Below, in pieces: positions 62,220-64,000 of a stretch of DNA of 64,000 nucleotides; position 1 is the first letter of the stretch, and each line of letters opens with the position of its first letter. Source of the DNA: Pyxicephalus adspersus (taxonomy: Eukaryota > Chordata > Amphibia > Anura > Pyxicephalidae); the NCBI RefSeq assembly GCF_032062135.1, contig NC_092863.1, positions 17,069,024 to 17,133,023 of the forward strand, given 5' to 3'. The notes beneath the pieces were generated by a model. It was not told the origin of the DNA. It saw only the letters and a program-made list of their open reading frames with translations, and searched no databases. The translations under genes and the position numbers were made by a program.

Positions 62220-62920
62220 NNNNNNNNNNNNNNNNNNNNNNNNNNNNNNNNNNNNNNNNNNNNNNNNNNNNNNNNNNNNNNNNNNNNNNNNNNNNNNNNN
62301 NNNNNNNNNNNNNNNNNNNNNNNNNNNNNNNNNNNNNNNNNNNNNNNNNNNNNNNNNNNNNNNNNNNNNNNNNNNNNNNNNNNNNNNNNNNNNNNNNNNN
62401 NNNNNNNNNNNNNNNNNNNNNNNNNNNNNNNNNNNNNNNNNNNNNNNNNNNNNNNNNNNNNNNNNNNNNNNNNNNNNNNNNNNNNNNNNNNNNNNNNNNN
62501 NNNNNNNNNNNNNNNNNNNNNNNNNNNNNNNNNNNNNNNNNNNNNNNNNNNNNNNNNNNNNNNNNNNNNNNNNNNNNNNNNNNNNNNNNNNNNNNNNNNN
62601 NNNNNNNNNNNNNNNNNNNNNNNNNNNNNNNNNNNNNNNNNNNNNNNNNNNNNNNNNNNNNNNNNNNNNNNNNNNNNNNNNNNNNNNNNNNNNNNNNNNN
62701 NNNNNNNNNNNNNNNNNNNNNNNNNNNNNNNNNNNNNNNNNNNNNNNNNNNNNNNNNNNNNNNNNNNNNNNNNNNNNNNNNNNNNNNNNNNNNNNNNNNN
62801 NNNNNNNNNNNNNNNNNNNNNNNNNNNNNNNNNNNNNNNNNNNNNNNNNNNNNNNNNNNNNNNNNNNNNNNNNNNNNNNNNNNNNNNNNNNNNNNNNNNN
62901 NNNNNNNNNNNNNNNNNNNN
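62220..62920. other. Assembly gap (701 N)
   Basis: Unresolved bases covering the RT catalytic core (YXDD region). Confidence 1.
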
Positions 62921-62922
62921 GC

Positions 62923-64000
62923 CAGGTCCTCCAGAAGCTCAGAGAAAACTGCCTCTATGCGAAATTGGAGAAGTGCGCTTTCGAGGTACGTGAGGTTGCT
63001 TTCCTAGGGCATATTCTGTCAGATCACGGGTTGGCCATGGATCCAACAAGGTCTCGGCAGTTCTGGAATGGCCGCAACCCACTGATCTCAAGGGCCTTCA
63101 GCGCTTTTTAGGGTTTGCAAATTTTTATAGGAAGTTCATACGAAACTTCTCTTCCATTGTCCACCCTCTTACAAACCTCACTAGGAAAGGGGCGGATTCC
63201 TCAAGGTGGACTCCAGAAGCTTGCAAAGCCTTCAAAGCGCTGAAACGGGCTTTCTGTAGTGCACCCGTATTGTTGCATCCGGTGCCCACTCTCCCATTTA
63301 TCATAGAGGTGGATGCTTCGGAGATTGGCGTGGGAGCAGTCCTCTCCCAGTACTCTGGAGAACCGGAGAGATTGCACCCCTGTGCCTTCTTCTCCCATAA
63401 GTTCTCCACAGCGGAGCGCTACTATGACGTGGGCAATCGAGAGCTCCTGGCAGTAAAATGGGCTTTTGAGGAATGGAGGCATTGGCTGGAAGGAGCAGAG
63501 CATCCCATAACGGTCTATACCGACCATAGAAACCTGGAATATATTGAAGGGGCTAAACGCCTCAATGCCCAGCAAGCCCGTTGGGCCCTGTTTTTTACGA
63601 GGTTCGACTTTCAAATTACTTACAAACCAGGTTCAAAAAATGTGAAAGCTGATGCCTTGTCCCGTTGTTTCCTAGAGGCAGCTTCCCTTCCGGATCCGTG
63701 CCCTAGCCCCATATTGTCCCTGCAATGTTTGGTGTCAGCCATACAGACTCCAGTATTGTTAGAGAACCTGATGAACCTCTTAACCCCCCACCAGACCGAC
63801 TACCCCCCTGCAAAACCTGAAGGGCCGCTGTATGTTCCCCTCCATCTCCGCTTCAAGGTTATCCAACAGCTGCATGATTCTAAAACTGCTGGCCACCCAG
63901 GAATTAAGAAATCCCTGAATTTAATTAAGAGGCACATTTGGTGGCCTCATATGTCAGTGGATCTTGAATCCTATGTTCGTGCATGCCCAGTTTGTGCTCG
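62923..64000 (+). pseudogene. Gypsy RT end, RNase H, integrase start; frameshifted
   Basis: RT thumb region ([18 protein letters not shown]) reads from 62923. At about 63049-63051, near CCAACAAGGTCTCGG, the frame shifts by an apparent one-base loss and stays open to the window end. RNase H residues: [12 protein letters not shown] (Asp), RELLAV (Glu) and YTDHRNLEY (Asp). The integrase HHCC zinc finger is at about 63870-64000 ([11 protein letters not shown], then ACPVC). One frameshift implies an inactive copy or a sequencing error beside the gap. Confidence 0.82.

Larger units (their letters stand above)
59851..64000 (+). mobile_element. Ty3/Gypsy LTR retrotransposon, 3'-truncated by window
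   Basis: 5' LTR, gag, protease, RT, RNase H and integrase zinc finger in the order of Ty3/Gypsy elements. It runs off the right edge, so the 3' LTR is not visible. It is inserted next to, or in, the L1 element. Contains a 701-bp N gap. Confidence 0.88.

Noticed and set aside
62921..63007. Serine-rich C-terminus of the gag frame after the N gap
   Set aside because: Artefact of reading the arbitrary gap in frame; the RT-like frame after the gap is a different one.

Overview
The window is vertebrate nuclear DNA, most likely from a frog. It is AT-rich, with multi-exon genes, GT-AG introns and dense transposon debris: L1 LINEs, Tc1-like elements, a Ty3/Gypsy LTR element, and hAT-, Harbinger- and piggyBac-type MITEs. 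The frog assignment is inferred from the keratin and repeat style; the species cannot be named from sequence alone.

The host genes are a tandem cluster of type I (acidic) keratins, all on the + strand. K-A (665-3347) lacks its first two exons because it runs off the left edge. K-B (ancestral start 12343, usable ATG 12586, stop 21581) has a very long Gly/Ser/Tyr-rich head. K-C (28168-31311) is compact with a Gly-rich head, and K-D (42283-50483) has a short head. All share the intron phases of type I keratins and near-constant rod exon sizes (83, 157, 159/162, 126, 215/218 bp). Each complete gene has a TATA box about 75-90 bp before its first ATG and a CACCC-type box just upstream. Type I keratins pair with type II keratins, none of which lie here, to form epithelial intermediate filaments.

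Three points stand out in the cluster. K-B has an in-frame TGA at codon 6 after the ATG that matches the starts of its neighbours. A heavily decayed fifth keratin (exons 2, 3 and 5, perhaps 1) lies between K-C and K-D at about 34.8-35.5 kb and keeps the intron spacing of K-C. The three promoters share an ACACCCA motif 13-20 bp before TATA.

Intergenic and intronic space is mostly repeat relics: at least eight copies of a palindromic MITE with 3-bp A/T target duplications, four copies of a second MITE with AAGCT...GTACACAC termini, three Tc1/mariner relics, two 3' L1 ORF2 fragments, a 47-bp minisatellite in K-D intron 6, and a well-bounded 600-bp piggyBac-type MITE with TTAA ends. From about 57.8 kb to the right edge there is an L1 5' half with an intact-looking ORF1, abutted by a Ty3/Gypsy element with a 783-bp 5' LTR, gag, protease, RT, RNase H and the start of integrase. 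The Gypsy element contains a 701-bp assembly gap and a frameshift. I found no CRISPR, tRNA or rRNA genes, and no evidence of a wholly new biological system.
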